This document shows, piece by piece, positions 14,252-14,789 of a stretch of DNA of 14,789 nucleotides (its first letter is position 1; each line of letters begins with the position of its first letter). Source of the stretch: an uncultured Clostridia bacterium (lineage in GTDB: Bacteria; Bacillota; Clostridia; TANB77; CAG-508); assembly GCA_948857205.1 (NCBI GenBank), contig CAQPRV010000019.1, positions 1-14,789 of the forward strand, written 5' to 3'. The notes below the pieces were generated by a model. The model was not told where the DNA came from and did not search any database. It saw nothing but the letters and a program-made list of their open reading frames with translations. The position numbers and the translations under genes were made by a program.

Positions 14252-14273
14252 TATAATTATATTAAAATATGAT
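14246..14273 (+). promoter_or_regulatory. Predicted vegetative promoter of the zinc-ribbon membrane gene
   Basis: TCGACA (14246-14251, one mismatch to TTGACA) is followed by 16 bases and TATGAT (14268-14273, one mismatch to TATAAT). Transcription would start near 14281, about 30 bases before ATG 14311, with a ribosome site in between. The 86-bp gap after the tape measure gene is long for this operon, supporting a separate promoter. Confidence 0.5.
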
Positions 14274-14310
14274 ACAATTTTTTTATTAATAAAATAAAAG
14301 GAGAAGTATT

Positions 14311-14789
14311 ATGAAGTGTTTAAAATGCGGAACTACACTAGACGTTAATTTTGAAGGAATGTGTAAAAAATGTTACGAAGATTCAATAGAAATAATCGAA
14401 AGAGAAGAACAAGAGATAGAAAGGGATAAGAATATATTAAATATCAATAGATTTTTTAAAGAAAAACATATAATAATTGAAGCAATTTTATTGGTTGTAG
14501 TTTTAATATTAATTATAGTTTGTATTATGATAAACTCCAATAAGAAAGAAGTAGAAAAAGAATATAAAAATCTATCCTCAAAATATGAAACTTTAAAAAG
14601 TAATTTAGAAGATAAAAATACAGAACTTGAAAGCGTGAAAGAAAAAAATAAAAAACTAAGCAAAGAAGAAAAACAGAAAGAATTAGAAGATAAGGTAAGT
14701 ACATTAGAATCAAATATATCTAATTTAACAACACAAAAACAATCATTGCAAAGTCAAATTGATTCTATTAATGGAGAGATAATAAAAAT
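14311..14789 (+). CDS. Zinc-ribbon, membrane-anchored coiled-coil protein, incomplete
   Basis: ATG 14311 follows AAAAGGAGAAGTATT, a strong ribosome site. The frame runs past the window end, so 159 residues are seen. They show a short zinc ribbon (C3-x-x-C6 and C18-x-x-C21), a charged linker, one membrane segment at about 54-74 (IIIEAILLVVVLILIIVC), then a long Lys/Glu-rich coiled coil to the window end. The zinc ribbon would be inside the cell and the coiled coil outside. This layout occurs in clostridial cell-surface proteins, some with C-terminal Ltp-like or SH3 domains, but the C-terminus is missing. Placed after the tape measure gene with its own promoter, it may be an accessory (lysogenic conversion or superinfection exclusion) gene rather than a tail part. 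That role is inference. Confidence 0.8.
   Translation, partial: MKCLKCGTTLDVNFEGMCKKCYEDSIEIIEREEQEIERDKNILNINRFFKEKHIIIEAILLVVVLILIIVCIMINSNKKEVEKEYKNLSSKYETLKSNLEDKNTELESVKEKNKKLSKEEKQKELEDKVSTLESNISNLTTQKQSLQSQIDSINGEIIK

Noticed and set aside
14225..14310. Terminator after the tape measure gene
   Set aside because: There is a T-run at about 14278-14285 and a short AT palindrome (14251-14262), but no stable stem precedes the T-run.
1..14789. tRNA genes, CRISPR arrays, phage attachment sites, integrase or lysis genes
   Set aside because: None seen. No regularly spaced repeats, no cloverleaf-like GC-rich segment and no matching proteins. These parts of the prophage would be outside the window.

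Overview
The window is the packaging, head and tail part of a siphovirus prophage (HK97-type head, long non-contractile tail) from a low-GC, Gram-positive-like host. The DNA is strongly A+T rich. Most genes start after AGGAGG-like ribosome binding sites, arginine is nearly always AGA, and TGA is a stop codon, so this is not the mycoplasma code. The gene families are those common in Clostridia and related Bacillota prophages. Another AT-rich phylum such as Fusobacteriota cannot be excluded from this window alone.

Layout. Positions 1-135 are the right end of an IS3-family insertion sequence. Positions 136-661 hold a tiny unknown gene and then, on the opposite strand, a self-contained one-gene unit: consensus promoter, strong RBS, 67-aa Cys-bearing protein and intrinsic terminator. 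From 686 on, everything is on the + strand and tightly packed. There are small unknown proteins and an HNH endonuclease (686-2521), then a G-rich non-coding gap that looks like a packaging/cos region (2522-2643). Next come small and large terminase (2644-4868), portal, prohead protease and major capsid protein (4882-8176), the head-tail connectors (8195-9570), major tail protein (9591-10214), tail assembly chaperone (10216-10782) and tape measure protein (10820-14224). The window ends in a zinc-ribbon, membrane-anchored, coiled-coil protein (14311 onward, incomplete) with its own promoter, where a distal tail protein would usually be expected.

How the genes work together. HNH protein and terminase recognise and cut concatemeric DNA. 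The large terminase pumps the DNA through the portal into a procapsid built from the capsid protein, whose N-terminal scaffold-like domain is removed by the protease. The gp6-like, head-closure, gp10-like and terminator-like proteins then join the head to a tail tube, whose length is set by the tape measure protein with help from the chaperone.

Points of interest. The gp10-like tail-completion gene is split by a frameshift near 9005-9016. A 19-bp perfect hairpin with a T-run lies inside the end of the tail-terminator-like gene. The protease carries a Cys/His insert. The chaperone looks like a G and T fusion in one frame. Tandem Spo0A-box-like sites precede the last gene. I did not find a clearly new biological system. 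The most unusual items are the antisense cassette, the intragenic terminator-like hairpin and the zinc-ribbon gene with its promoter.
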